From the NCBI RefSeq assembly GCF_004341825.1, contig NZ_SMAG01000001.1:248001-312000 (forward strand): DNA of 64,000 nucleotides, written 5' to 3'. The translations under genes and the position numbers were made by a program. The stretch comes from Hazenella coriacea (GTDB taxonomy: Bacteria; Bacillota; Bacilli; Thermoactinomycetales; Thermoactinomycetaceae). Under the pieces are notes generated by a model. It did not search any database. It had not been told where the DNA came from and worked only from the letters and a program-made list of their open reading frames with translations. Positions 31,523 through 41,139 of this stretch are shown piece after piece (the first letter of the stretch is position 1; each line of letters starts with the position of its first letter).

Positions 31523-32614
31523 ATGAATCACTCATCTGATAAAATCAGCTCCATTCAAGCCATTTTTATTTTGGTTACGGCTGTTGGCGTATTAGATCAT
31601 GTCATCATTATGCCCACATTGTTGGAGTCATCAGGGCGTGATGCTTGGATCACCGTCTTGTTCTCTGCGATCCTCTTTCTCCTTTGGTTACCAATCATCT
31701 ATGTGATTATGAAACGAACGCACCAAGAGCATTTATATCAATGGTTAAAAAATCGTTGGGGAAAAGTAATTGCCACCATCATCATTAGCTTTATTGTCCT
31801 AGAATTATTTCTCATGATCAGCATGACTCTACGGGATGTAACCTATTGGGCTAATATTTCTTATCTTCCTGAAACACCCAACTTTGTTCTTGTTATAACC
31901 TTAATCACGGTTTGCTTTTATGCCGCCTATTCAGGCATCCGCGTGATTGCCATTGTCAATGGAATTTTATTACCCGTCGTAATTCTTCTCGGCCTTTTCG
32001 TAGCCATTGCCAATTTCCAACATAAAGATTACTCTTTATTATTCCCAGTCTTCGAGCAAGGACTTCAACGTCCCTTATCAGGAATGCTCTATGCAGGATC
32101 GGGATTTGTAGGAATCACACTATTGGTCATCATGCAACATCAACTGAAATCGAAAATCCGTCTGCTCCCTTTGTATCTGACAGGTCTAACCTTAATTATC
32201 TTGATGTTAGGACCATTAATTGGAGCCATTATCGAATTTGGGCCATACGAAGCAAGTCGTTTGCGCTTTCCAGCCTTTGAAGAATGGAGGCTGGTTACCT
32301 TTGGTCGTTATTTAGAAAATGTCGATTTCTTATCCATTTATCAATGGTTAGTTGGATCATTTGTTCGGATTTCCATTGCTCTTTTCTTACTCCCAGATCT
32401 TCTCTTAATTCAAACGAAGAAAAAGAGATTTTATTTACTTTTATTCATCTCAGGCACCATCATTATCATTTCACAGATCCCCATCAGTGATCTGCAATTC
32501 ATTACATACTTAGCTAAATTTTATTTACCTTATACATTCATCACATCAGTCACCATCTCTTTTCTATTTTTCTTCGCAACCTTTGGCAAGTCTGAAAGGA
32601 TGAAAAGTCAGTGA
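31523..32614 (+). CDS. GerAB-type spore germination permease subunit
   Basis: A 363-residue membrane protein of the GerAB/APC-type family, with about ten predicted helices (F-I-L-V-T-A-V-G-V-L-D-H, W-I-T-V-L-F-S-A-I-L-F-L and so on). In the germinant receptor this subunit lies in the spore inner membrane and binds the nutrient germinant. AAAGGAG lies before the ATG. The next gene, GerAA-type, starts GTG at 32611 within the stop of this gene (GTGA overlap). Order B-A-C differs from the usual A-B-C of gerA. The germinant cannot be told from sequence. Confidence 0.92.
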   Translation: MNHSSDKISSIQAIFILVTAVGVLDHVIIMPTLLESSGRDAWITVLFSAILFLLWLPIIYVIMKRTHQEHLYQWLKNRWGKVIATIIISFIVLELFLMISMTLRDVTYWANISYLPETPNFVLVITLITVCFYAAYSGIRVIAIVNGILLPVVILLGLFVAIANFQHKDYSLLFPVFEQGLQRPLSGMLYAGSGFVGITLLVIMQHQLKSKIRLLPLYLTGLTLIILMLGPLIGAIIEFGPYEASRLRFPAFEEWRLVTFGRYLENVDFLSIYQWLVGSFVRISIALFLLPDLLLIQTKKKRFYLLLFISGTIIIISQIPISDLQFITYLAKFYLPYTFITSVTISFLFFFATFGKSERMKSQ

Positions 32615-34134
32615 AGTGGAACCATTTTCTTGACAAGATCGGACAAAAGAATAAGTCTCATAAGTCTCCACCCTTAAAAACAAGCTTTAAAGAAAATGAG
32701 CAGTTATTACGGGAAAAGCTCTCCCACTGTCAAGATGTGATCATAGCAACCAAACAGTTTCAAAGCAAAGATCAACCTGTTGAGACGCTATGGATTTATA
32801 ACGAAGGACTAAGCTCTCATAAACAGATCAATGAACTTGTTTTCCCTTGCCTTCAACAGTTACTTGAGTCGATATCAGTAAAAGAAATCCAAGTGAATGA
32901 TGTATTAAATAAATGGTTATATACTGACATCAAAAAAGAAGATCAATTAGAACCTTTACTTAGACAGATATTTGCTGGGCAATTAGCGTTACTGATCGAT
33001 GGATTAGAAGGAGCCTTTTTGTTAAATGTGGCTGACCAACCCCAACGAACTCCTGAAGAATCCAATACAGAAATCGCCCTCTTGGGTTCACGTGATAATT
33101 TTACAGAAAATATTACCGTTAATGTGGCTTTGATTCGTAAACGCCTGCCAACAGCTTCCCTTTATTATGAAAAATTTACAGTGGGAGTCAGAAGCAAAAC
33201 ATCAGTTGGACTTCTGTATATTGATGATATTGCTCGACCTGAGGTGATTACTAAAGTAAAAAAACAACTATCCGAGATTCGGATCGATGCCATCAGTAGC
33301 TACTCTGATCTGATCGACTATCTTACAGACTATTCCCCTTTCACCATTTTCCCATTGTATGACTATACAGGGCGTCCAGACTATGTTTCCAATGCCCTCT
33401 TAAAAGGTCGCTTTATTCTTTTACTAGATGGGATTCCAACGGCTATGATCGCACCAGTAAACTTAGCTTTGTTACTAAAAACACCTGAAGATTTACACCA
33501 ATCCTATCTCTACGTGACCGTAGAGCGTTTTTTTCGCACCATTGGATTACTAGTCTCCTTTTTTTTACCTGGTCTATATATTGCAATCACTACCTATCAT
33601 CCAGACCAAATCCCACTTTCACTACTCTCAACCCTTGTGTTATCTCGAAAAGGAGTTCCCTTATCTACTCCCATGGAAGCAATCATCATGCTCATTCTGT
33701 TTGAACTGTTTCGAGAAGCCGGGATTCGATTACCCAGTGCTGTAGGGCAAACGCTTTCCGTCGTAGGCGGACTTATCATTGGAGAAGCAGCGATCCGAGC
33801 AGGACTAACAAGCCCCACTCTGTTAGTAGTCGTAGCTACCACAGCCGTTTCTACGTTCACCTTAGTCAATCAGTCCCTACAGGGGGTTATTTCGGTGATC
33901 CGCTTTGGTATTCTCATCATCTCTTCCCTGATCGGAATTTATGGCTTTCTCCTATCGGTTTTTGTCGTCTTGATCTACCTATCCAACTTGCGTTCCTTTG
34001 GAGTCTCATACCTAGCACCGATCTCACCATTTTCGTTTCAAGACTTTATACAGGGAGTGTTGCGTATCCCTATTCCTTATATTAAAAAACGACCCCAAAT
34101 GACCAAATCCAAGGACACTCGTCGTCAGAGGTAA
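32611..34134 (+). CDS. GerAA-type spore germination receptor subunit
   Basis: A 507-residue protein. The N-terminal hydrophilic domain (about 1-290) has the L-L-I-D-G and G-S-R-D-N-F-T-E-N family blocks and R-P-E-V. Then come about five membrane helices (290-470), including the P-L-S-T-P-M-E-A and G-E-A-A-I-R-A-G segments, and a basic C-terminal tail. The start is GTG, coupled to the stop of the upstream GerAB-type gene. This subunit assembles with the B and C proteins in the inner spore membrane. The C gene follows after 5 bases. Confidence 0.93.
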   Translation: MKWNHFLDKIGQKNKSHKSPPLKTSFKENEQLLREKLSHCQDVIIATKQFQSKDQPVETLWIYNEGLSSHKQINELVFPCLQQLLESISVKEIQVNDVLNKWLYTDIKKEDQLEPLLRQIFAGQLALLIDGLEGAFLLNVADQPQRTPEESNTEIALLGSRDNFTENITVNVALIRKRLPTASLYYEKFTVGVRSKTSVGLLYIDDIARPEVITKVKKQLSEIRIDAISSYSDLIDYLTDYSPFTIFPLYDYTGRPDYVSNALLKGRFILLLDGIPTAMIAPVNLALLLKTPEDLHQSYLYVTVERFFRTIGLLVSFFLPGLYIAITTYHPDQIPLSLLSTLVLSRKGVPLSTPMEAIIMLILFELFREAGIRLPSAVGQTLSVVGGLIIGEAAIRAGLTSPTLLVVVATTAVSTFTLVNQSLQGVISVIRFGILIISSLIGIYGFLLSVFVVLIYLSNLRSFGVSYLAPISPFSFQDFIQGVLRIPIPYIKKRPQMTKSKDTRRQR

Positions 34135-34139
34135 AAAAT

Positions 34140-35348
34140 ATGAAGAAATGGTTAAGTCGATCTCTCATTGTTATGTTACTTGTTTCATTAACGGGATGTT
34201 GGGACATGCGAGAACTTGAACACATGTTTTATGTTCATGCTTTAGGTGTAGATTATAAAAATAATCGTTATGAGGTGTATGCACAAGTCCTGAACTTTTC
34301 TACACTGGCTAAACAGGAAAGTGGAGGGAGTTCAGGTGGACAAGGCGAGCAAGTCGGTGCCTGGGTAGGAAAAGGAGTAGGTAGTACTTTAATCTCTGCC
34401 ATCCATAATCTTTATGCTACAGCCCAACGGAGAATTTACTGGGGGCATCTCAGTGCTATTGTTTTTAGTAAAGAGGCTTTAAATAAAGGATTGAAAGAAA
34501 CGCTAGACTCACTAACTCGTTATAATGAAGTCAGGCATATCGTTTGGTTATATGGGACTGACAAACCGATCGAGGAAATTTTAAACACTACTCCAGTTAT
34601 GGAATCTACACCTGTATATTCGAAACTGGGTGATCCCAAAGAGGTCTTTGAACAAAGCTCATTCATCGAACCGATCCGAATTAACCGATTTATGTCACAA
34701 GTTTACGAGCCCAATCGAACAGCCTTTTTACCTAACCTAACAATTTCTCAGGAACAGTGGACAGACCCTAAAGAGTCACATACATCCTTAAGCATCAATG
34801 GAGTCTGGTTGATCCAAAATTGGCAACTAAAAGGAAATATGTTTGCAGAAGAATTACCTGGAATCATCTGGTTTTCTGAAGATGCCAACCGCATTCTACT
34901 CACTATTCCTTTTAAAGGAAAACCCGCGATCACTATGACGATGAAGCAACCCAACTCTAAAATTATCCCTATCATCCAAGATGGAAAAGTAGCTTTTCAG
35001 ATCAACATTTCCGTAGAAGGAAGTATCACAAGTAAAGAAATTCCGATGGATGAAAAGTTAATTGAACGTCGTGCTGCAGAAGCGATCGAGACAGAAATAC
35101 GTCAAACCTTCGAAAAGGCTCTTCAGAAAAATCATGACGTGTACAATTTGTTTAACACATTGTACAGAAAAGACTTTCGTCGATGGAATCAAATGGCTAA
35201 GAGTCACTCTTTAACACTTCATCCTGACTTATTGAAAAAGGTTCAAGTCAAAGTAAAGGTGTTTGACTACGGAAAAGCCATTTCTAATCCGGATGAGATT
35301 ATAAAATCCGATTCAAAGAAAAAAGAAAAAATCCCCATCAATCAATAA
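34140..35348 (+). CDS. GerAC-type lipoprotein subunit of the germinant receptor
   Basis: A 402-residue lipoprotein. The signal peptide has the lipobox L-T-G-C at residues 18-21, then C-W-D-M-R-E-L-E, the typical Ger(x)C start (G-C-W-D-x-R-E-L). The large domain sits on the outer face of the inner spore membrane. Further family blocks are Y-W-G-H-L and the C-terminal I-x-K-D-F-R region near 350. It completes the three-gene receptor. A weak terminator follows at 35353-35375. Confidence 0.93.
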   Translation: MKKWLSRSLIVMLLVSLTGCWDMRELEHMFYVHALGVDYKNNRYEVYAQVLNFSTLAKQESGGSSGGQGEQVGAWVGKGVGSTLISAIHNLYATAQRRIYWGHLSAIVFSKEALNKGLKETLDSLTRYNEVRHIVWLYGTDKPIEEILNTTPVMESTPVYSKLGDPKEVFEQSSFIEPIRINRFMSQVYEPNRTAFLPNLTISQEQWTDPKESHTSLSINGVWLIQNWQLKGNMFAEELPGIIWFSEDANRILLTIPFKGKPAITMTMKQPNSKIIPIIQDGKVAFQINISVEGSITSKEIPMDEKLIERRAAEAIETEIRQTFEKALQKNHDVYNLFNTLYRKDFRRWNQMAKSHSLTLHPDLLKKVQVKVKVFDYGKAISNPDEIIKSDSKKKEKIPINQ

Positions 35349-35352
35349 AAAT

Positions 35353-35375
35353 CCGGACAAGTACTCCTTGTCCGG
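35353..35375 (+). terminator. Possible terminator of the ger operon
   Basis: Stem CCGGACAAG / CTTGTCCGG with a 5-base loop, but without a good T-tract (TAATC). Confidence 0.5.
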
Positions 35376-35399
35376 TAATCTACATATGATGACTGACCC

Positions 35400-35720
35400 T
35401 TACTTAGAGTATTGGTTAAAAATAGATTGAAGTTTTAAGGCTTGTCCTAGAGCCCCTTTAATTTTCAGCTTTCCCGTCATAAACGCGGATGTAGGATTTA
35501 GAGATCCTTCTACTAATTTGACAAAATTATCATCACTAAGTTGTAATGTACATACTGCTTCCCAAGGGGTTCCCTCTGCTACTTCCACCTTACCTTCGTG
35601 AAAGCGAATCTGGTAAACTTCATTTAGATCTAATTGATAAGTGACATCTAGTTCCTGAATTCCCTCAGGGTTCCCATTGATTTTGTCTGCTAATGTCGCT
35701 AAAGTTTCCTTTACGGACAT
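35400..35720 (-). CDS. SCP2 sterol-binding-domain protein
   Basis: A 106-residue single-domain SCP2 protein: Y-Q-L-D-L, the V-C-T-L-Q-L-S-D-D-N-F block and the T-S-A-F-M-T-G-K-L-K-I-K-G end block are characteristic. SCP2 domains bind lipids or acyl chains in a hydrophobic cavity. Residues before 35720 are excluded because AGGAGGT lies before that ATG. Single gene. A palindrome at 35817-35834 upstream may be an operator. A role in lipid handling is inferred from the fold, not from neighbours. Confidence 0.9.
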   Translation of the reverse strand: MSVKETLATLADKINGNPEGIQELDVTYQLDLNEVYQIRFHEGKVEVAEGTPWEAVCTLQLSDDNFVKLVEGSLNPTSAFMTGKLKIKGALGQALKLQSIFNQYSK

Positions 35721-35816
35721 AAGAGTACCTCCTATATAAGTTCTTTTCATAGGGCTGATGACAAAGAAGTAGAAAACAGTGTTTCGTCATTATCTTTTGA
35801 GGAATATCAACAACCT

Positions 35817-35834
35817 AATGAATGTATATTCATT
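35817..35834. promoter_or_regulatory. Candidate operator upstream of the SCP2 gene
   Basis: AATGAATGTATATTCATT, an 18-bp dyad with perfect 7-base arms. The style is that of a TetR-family operator; the FadR consensus does not fit in register. Confidence 0.4.
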
Positions 35835-35922
35835 TTACTATGAAAACAGGTAAAAGTCAGAGTCAATTTATACAAAAACGGATTATATTTATCACTAACT
35901 CGAAGATACACATAACTAATCC

Positions 35923-36057
35923 CTCTATATGAGCCATTTTAGTAACAAATCTCGAACCACATACCGTCAGGTCGTTGTTTCTCTGCTGCACTCTCTTAGC
36001 GTACTCGCAACAGTTATGCGTCAGAGAAATATCTCTTCTCCTAGATTGATTGGTTAG
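35923..36057 (+). repeat. Repeat family A copy upstream of tatA
   Basis: CTCTATATGAGCCATTTTAG, CCGTCAGGTCG, TTTCTCTGCTGCACTC, GTCAGAGAAA and CTCCTAGATTGATT blocks in order. The right end (GCTACCTGATTTC) is missing. Confidence 0.65.
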
Positions 36058-36185
36058 ATAAAATTAATCGTTTCTTTTCATCACTCCCAATAACTTTCAA
36101 TAAACCTTAACTTGGCTTTTCAATATAGAGGGTCTATAATAAATCGTGAAAGATAAACGGTGACTCCAACTGGAGCGTGATATAT

Positions 36186-36365
36186 ATGTTGCCTACTAAT
36201 ATTGGCATTCCTGGCCTGATTATCATCCTTGTAGTCGTACTGCTTTTGTTTGGTCCCAAGAAATTGCCTGAACTTGGGCGTGCTACAGGTCAGACCTTAA
36301 AACAATTTCGTGATGCGATCTCAGGTAATAAATCCGATGAGGGTAAAAAAGAAGATTCTAAGTAA
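36186..36365 (+). CDS. tatA: Twin-arginine translocase component TatA
   Basis: A 59-residue protein with one N-terminal transmembrane helix ([15 protein letters not shown]), the [11 protein letters not shown] hinge and an amphipathic helix, then a charged tail ([11 protein letters not shown]). This is the classical TatA/TatE layout; it forms the pore for folded Tat substrates. The ATG at 36186 is chosen, and a GTG at 36177 is also possible. No tatC lies nearby, so it is an orphan or relies on a distant TatC. A terminator follows at 36385-36442. Confidence 0.94.
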   Translation: MLPTNIGIPGLIIILVVVLLLFGPKKLPELGRATGQTLKQFRDAISGNKSDEGKKEDSK

Positions 36366-36384
36366 TTGGCTATGCTTTTATTTT

Positions 36385-36442
36385 AGGAGTCAGGGTCAAC
36401 GTCTTTCGATTTAACTTGAAAGATGGGATTGATCCTGACTCT
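36385..36442 (+). terminator. Terminator of tatA
   Basis: Long stem GAGTCAGGGTCAAC / ..GATCCTGACTC (mismatches near the loop) followed by TTTTGATTT. Confidence 0.65.
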
Positions 36443-36497
36443 TTTGATTTAAGATCAGAGATTCTCTAAGTAATCACTACAATAAACAGTTGTCCAA

Positions 36498-37961
36498 TTA
36501 TTTTTTATCTTCTCGTTGAATCAGATTGGCGACTGTCAACCCACTTAAAACAGTCATTGGAGTGCCTCCTCCAGGATGTGTCGTTCCTCCAGTGTAATAA
36601 AGCCCCTTACAGGAATGTTCTTTCATGGGTGGACGAAAAAATGCCTTTTTTCCATGTGAAACGGAACCATAAAGTGATCCCTGCCATGCACCTGTGAACT
36701 TTTCCATTTCTGAAGGTCCGTACCAACGTTCCACCTCAATCGCATCCGATAACCCTTCTAATTTCCAGTTATTCTCTAACCAATGCACGATATTCGATCG
36801 GTATTTGTATGTGTCTTCTACGGTCGAAGGCTGATTTGAATCCTTCGCAGGCACATGAACTAAAGCATATAGATTGGAGCCTTTGCCAGCACGATCAATC
36901 TCTGAAAATCCTGAATTACATATATAAATAGCTGGAGAAAGGGGCCATGTTTTTTGCTCAAAAATATCAATAAACTCTCGTCCATAATTTCTGGGGAAAA
37001 AGTGGTTATGATGATGTAAATGAGGGAATTTCTTGTTTACCCCAAATAAACATAAGAAGCTAGAGAAACTAAGTACATCACGTCGAATCTTCCTTTTTGG
37101 AAGTAATAAAAGTTTCTCTTGGGTTGTTCTTACATCCACATTGGAAATGACAAAGTCAGCATCCCAATCCTCGCCTCCTGCTAGAACCCCCACCACTTTA
37201 TTCTTTCTAGTTAAAATCATCTCCGCCGGACATTCCTTAACGATTTTTACCCCTACGGACTGAGCCAATCGCTCTAAAGCCTCGATAAGTCGGTAATTCC
37301 CTCCCTCAATATAGTAAACCCCCTGAACCATCTCCAAATAAGCGATCAATGAAAATGTAGCAGGTGTTTCATATGGAGAGGAACCTACATAAGTAGCATA
37401 ACGATTCATCATAGAAATCAATCGGGGATCATCGAAGTATTTTCGGTGAAAAGAATCCATGGATTGTAGTGGATGAACAGAAAGCAGAGATTTAATTAAC
37501 TCAGGTTTAAAATAATCTCTCCACTCAACCATTGGGTTTTCAAAAAAATGGTCTTCCACAATTTCATACATGCGTTGAATTTCAGATAAATATTCAAGAA
37601 AACCACTTCGATTTTCAGGCGAAAAGGTGACTAACTGTTCTGCCATATAATCAGGATCAGCAGTTAAGTCAATCGCACTTCCATTGGCAAAAAAATTTCG
37701 GCTATTCACGGCTAAGGGGATAAAGCGTAGTGCAGGATCAATAGTTTTACCAGCTTCTCGAAAAACGCGCTCAAAAATCCAGGGCATGGTAATCGTCGAA
37801 GGACCTAAGTCAAATCGATAATGCTTTAATTGAATATCCTGTAGCTTCCCTCCCAATGTTGCTTGTCTCTCCAACAAAGTGATTTGATAACCCTTTGCTG
37901 CGAGAACTGAAGCAGATACAAGTCCCGCAATTCCCCCGCCGATGACCACACCTTTTTTCAT
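36498..37961 (-). CDS. CrtI/CrtN-type carotenoid desaturase-like FAD enzyme
   Basis: A 487-residue flavoprotein. N-terminal FAD site G-G-G-I-A-G-L near 8-14, E-R-Q-A-T-L-G-G-K-L-Q next to it, D-L-G-P-S-T-I-T-M-P and the C-terminal Y-Y-T-G-G-T-T-H-P-G-G-G-T-P-M block are diagnostic of the phytoene/diapophytoene desaturase family, which also includes carotenoid oxidases (CrtP). The start at 37961 follows GGGAAGAACATCTT. No other carotenoid gene (crtM, crtB, crtQ) is adjacent, so the substrate could be a carotenoid made elsewhere or another isoprenoid. A TetR regulator lies just upstream in the same orientation. Confidence 0.88.
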   Translation of the reverse strand: MKKGVVIGGGIAGLVSASVLAAKGYQITLLERQATLGGKLQDIQLKHYRFDLGPSTITMPWIFERVFREAGKTIDPALRFIPLAVNSRNFFANGSAIDLTADPDYMAEQLVTFSPENRSGFLEYLSEIQRMYEIVEDHFFENPMVEWRDYFKPELIKSLLSVHPLQSMDSFHRKYFDDPRLISMMNRYATYVGSSPYETPATFSLIAYLEMVQGVYYIEGGNYRLIEALERLAQSVGVKIVKECPAEMILTRKNKVVGVLAGGEDWDADFVISNVDVRTTQEKLLLLPKRKIRRDVLSFSSFLCLFGVNKKFPHLHHHNHFFPRNYGREFIDIFEQKTWPLSPAIYICNSGFSEIDRAGKGSNLYALVHVPAKDSNQPSTVEDTYKYRSNIVHWLENNWKLEGLSDAIEVERWYGPSEMEKFTGAWQGSLYGSVSHGKKAFFRPPMKEHSCKGLYYTGGTTHPGGGTPMTVLSGLTVANLIQREDKK

Positions 37962-38048
37962 AAGATGTTCTTCCCTTCCCAATGATGATCAATCTCTCGG
38001 TACTTCTTTACAAACTTGGGATCAGTATGTGTGTTTTTAACTAACCCG

Positions 38049-38066
38049 ATATGAGCATTTTTCTAG
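38049..38066 (+). repeat. Repeat family A, solo left end
   Basis: ATATGAGCATTTTTCTAG, only the left boundary block, between the CrtI-like gene and the TetR gene. Confidence 0.45.
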
Positions 38067-38090
38067 ACGAGTCATTCATAAGTGTTAGGG

Positions 38091-38744
38091 TTATTTTTTT
38101 ACGATCCCATCCATAAACTGAGTGACAACTGTTTGCGTTAACTCCACTAATTTTTCATGATCTTTGCCTACATAGGTCCTTCTTTGTGAAAGAGCATCTA
38201 AAAGACCTAACCACATATCAACCCGTAAACGAACTTGATTATGATCATCTTCTAGTTCTCCCTGTTTCATTCCCTTTAAAAATAACATTTCATGCGGGTC
38301 TATGATCCATCGGTCATAGGAAGCATAAACTTTTTTTATCAAAGTAGAATCTAATTTACTATCTACATCTCGCATGAGCGAACTCATCGACATGGGAGCA
38401 AAACGAAAAAAACCATAAGCAAGTCCAAATAATTTTTCACGCACTGTCCCTACACCATCAATGACAGTGACAATCTCCTTACCAATTCGAGCTAAACAAT
38501 CACACAGTACAGCTGTATATAGATGCTCTTTGTCTGGAAAGTAGTGATACAGAGTAGGCTTAGTAATACCAACTTCATTGGTAATCGCACTCATCGAAAC
38601 CCCTGCATACCCAGACTTCATAAATAAAAGACCTGCATGATGTAAAATTAATGATTCTGTATCTACTTGACCTTTTTGCTCAGACCTTTTGGGTCTACCT
38701 GGATTTCTTCTCAATGGATAACTTCTATGTTTTTTGTTGATCAC
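38091..38744 (-). CDS. TetR-family regulator next to the CrtI-like gene
   Basis: A 217-residue regulator with an unusual basic 25-residue N-terminal tail (H-R-S-Y-P-L-R-R-N-P-G-R-P-K-R). The HTH follows at about 33-80 (F-M-K-S-G-Y-A-G-V-S-M, I-T-K-P-T-L-Y-H-Y-F-P-D-K-E-H-L), and the C-terminal part (90-210) is helical. A palindrome at 38768-38787, directly before the start, is a good operator candidate, so autoregulation is likely. It may also control the CrtI-like gene about 130 bases downstream, though the repeat A end between them could carry a promoter. Confidence 0.88.
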   Translation of the reverse strand: MINKKHRSYPLRRNPGRPKRSEQKGQVDTESLILHHAGLLFMKSGYAGVSMSAITNEVGITKPTLYHYFPDKEHLYTAVLCDCLARIGKEIVTVIDGVGTVREKLFGLAYGFFRFAPMSMSSLMRDVDSKLDSTLIKKVYASYDRWIIDPHEMLFLKGMKQGELEDDHNQVRLRVDMWLGLLDALSQRRTYVGKDHEKLVELTQTVVTQFMDGIVKK

Positions 38745-38767
38745 TCATATTTACTCCTTGATCAATA

Positions 38768-38787
38768 AATATACTACTAAGTATATT
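38768..38787. promoter_or_regulatory. TetR-type operator before the 38091-38744 regulator
   Basis: AATATACT-ACTA-AGTATATT: perfect 8-bp arms with a 4-bp spacer, 23 bases upstream of the start codon. Confidence 0.65.
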
Positions 38788-39007
38788 GTTAAATAATATT
38801 TTATCCTTACGTCAAACTCTTCTGATTCAAATAAGGATTAAATCAATGATGCTTATTACCATAATAGAAGCTAGAGTAATTTTGATATTTAAAGTACCGC
38901 CTAGGCAAAGTTTATACAACTGTCTTTCCCATTTCAATCCATATATCTTGGACTAAGCTTGAATTCACATTAGTAGGTAAAACCTGAACTTTTATATCAT
39001 TTTAAAA

Positions 39008-39040
39008 AACCGTCTCTAAGGCTTTTCTTAGAAACGGTTT
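39008..39040 (-). terminator. Terminator of uvrC
   Basis: Stem AACCGTCTCTAAG / CTTAGAAACGGTT with T6 after it on the minus strand. It overlaps the last bases of uvrC. Confidence 0.8.
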
Positions 39041-40808
39041 AATTATTTAGTAATTCAATGATGTTTTTTGCTAAGTGATCCCCAATACCTGCTTTACGAT
39101 ACTCTTCTATTGATGCTTTTTTCATGTTTTCAATGGTGCCAAAATGTCTAAAGAGTTGTTGTTTTCGCTTGGGACCTACTCCAGGAATTTCGTCTAACTG
39201 TGATTGAATCATTGTTTTACCACGGGTCTGTCGATGAAAGCTGATCGCAAACCGATGTACTTCTTCTTGAATCCGTTGGAGGAGATAGAATTCTTGGGTT
39301 CCCCTCTTTAGATCCACTTCTTGAGGTGGATCACCGAATAACAACCGGGCCGTTTGATGTTTATCATCTTTGACCATGCCCCCAATGGGTACATATAAAC
39401 CCAGTTCATTTTCCAGTACATCTATAGCGGCAGACATCTGTCCTTTTCCACCATCAACTAAAATCAAGTCAGGTAAAGGCAGATTTTCTTTGAGTACACG
39501 TGTATAGCGGCGGCGGATTACTTCACGCATCGTTTCGTAATCATCAGGTCCCTCTACAGAGCGAATCTTAAATTTACGGTACTCTTTTTTCGCAGGCTTT
39601 CCATCCAGCAAACAGATCATTGCAGAGACAGGATCTGTCCCTTGAATATTGGAATTATCAAATGCCTCAATCCGCCGAGGTAATCCGATCCCCATCAAGC
39701 GTCCTAATTGCTCTATCGCTTGAATCGTCTTTTCCTCATCTCGCTCCATCAGCTGAAAACGCTCATGAAGAGCAATTTTTGCATTCTCCATCGCCATATT
39801 CACTAGATTTTTTTTCATCCCTCGTTGTGGTACATGAACATTCACGCCCTGAAGCAAGTCAGCGATTAATTCCTGATCTACACCTTCAGGGAGATCAACT
39901 TCTTTAGGCAAGGTAGGTAGATCATGATAAAACTGGGCGATATATGAGATAAAGTCTTCTTCAGGTTCATTGTAATGGGCAAAAATCGATACTTCTCTTT
40001 CGATCAACTTTCCCTGTCGTACAAAAAAGACTTGAACACACATCCATCCCTTATCAGCAGCATAGCCGAAGAAATCACGGTTGGTGTGGTCATTTAAAAC
40101 AATATTTTGCTTTTCCATCGTTGCCTCTATATCAGAAATGAGATCCCGATACTCTTTCGCACGTTCAAATTCTAAAGCTTCTGCAGCCTCTTCCATTTTC
40201 TTTTTGAGTTCACGTTGTAACTCTGAAGATCCCCCATTTAAAAAACGAGTGATTTGTTTAGTAATCTGTTCTAATTCAGCAGAGTTTACTTCTATTTCAC
40301 ACGGAGCCAGACATTGTCCAAGGTGATAATAGAGGCAAACCCTCTTTGGAATTGTACGACACTTGCGAAGTGGAAATAAGCGATCCAATAGCTTTTTAGT
40401 TTGTTGGGCTGCTCCAGCATGGGGATAAGGTCCAAAATACTTGGAACCATCCTTTTTCAACTTCCGGGTTACTTCCAATCGTGGATGCTTCTCTTTCGTT
40501 AAGCGAATATAAGGATATGATTTATCATCTTTTAACATCACATTATAGTGTGGTCGATGTTTTTTGATGAGATTACACTCTAAGATCAGAGCTTCTAAAT
40601 TGCTTCCTGTCACAATATATTCAAAATCTACGATATCCATTACCAGACGTTGAGTCTTACCATCATGGCTACCTGTAAAATAAGAGCGGACTCGATTACG
40701 TAGGCTTTTGGCTTTCCCTACATAGATAATCTCATCATCTTTATTTTTCATCAAATAACAGCCCGGTTGTTCTGGGAGAAGCGACAATTTATTCTGTATC
40801 AAAGACAT
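39039..40808 (-). CDS. uvrC: UvrABC excinuclease subunit C
   Basis: A 589-residue DNA repair nuclease that makes both incisions around a lesion in the UvrAB complex. Layout: GIY-YIG domain at about 12-95 ([20 protein letters not shown]), Cys cluster near 170-190 ([16 protein letters not shown]), UVR motif near 205-240 ([12 protein letters not shown]), RNase H-like domain ([20 protein letters not shown]) and the helix-hairpin-helix tail (I-P-G-V-G-P-K-R). The ATG at 40808 with GGGGGGAAG is the family start, and the upstream frame is ignored. Single gene. Confidence 0.97.
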   Translation of the reverse strand: MSLIQNKLSLLPEQPGCYLMKNKDDEIIYVGKAKSLRNRVRSYFTGSHDGKTQRLVMDIVDFEYIVTGSNLEALILECNLIKKHRPHYNVMLKDDKSYPYIRLTKEKHPRLEVTRKLKKDGSKYFGPYPHAGAAQQTKKLLDRLFPLRKCRTIPKRVCLYYHLGQCLAPCEIEVNSAELEQITKQITRFLNGGSSELQRELKKKMEEAAEALEFERAKEYRDLISDIEATMEKQNIVLNDHTNRDFFGYAADKGWMCVQVFFVRQGKLIEREVSIFAHYNEPEEDFISYIAQFYHDLPTLPKEVDLPEGVDQELIADLLQGVNVHVPQRGMKKNLVNMAMENAKIALHERFQLMERDEEKTIQAIEQLGRLMGIGLPRRIEAFDNSNIQGTDPVSAMICLLDGKPAKKEYRKFKIRSVEGPDDYETMREVIRRRYTRVLKENLPLPDLILVDGGKGQMSAAIDVLENELGLYVPIGGMVKDDKHQTARLLFGDPPQEVDLKRGTQEFYLLQRIQEEVHRFAISFHRQTRGKTMIQSQLDEIPGVGPKRKQQLFRHFGTIENMKKASIEEYRKAGIGDHLAKNIIELLNN

Positions 40809-41139
40809 ATATCTTCCCCCCTTTCGTAATAAATCTTTTATAATATACTTATCATGAATCGATTCCTCATTTGATTGCACTTGAAACAATGAGCAGAAAT
40901 CGCACAACAACCTTTATGACCTAAAGGCACATGATACAGTTATTTTAACAGAGCAGATTCAATATATCTAACTCTAGTAGTGCCTACATTTCAGGTGAGG
41001 GGCTATTTTTCTTGTAAGATAAGTTTGTGTGCTCCAAACAAATAACTTCTTAACGTTATTCGCTAGACACAACTTGAAAAGAGGGCAAAAATTAGGCACT
41101 AGATGATTGGTCTATGTATGAAAGGGAGTGTTGTCAATC
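40809..41139. other. Intergenic region between uvrC and the membrane protein gene
   Basis: No gene, repeat or known RNA was recognised. It presumably holds divergent promoters. Confidence 0.45.
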
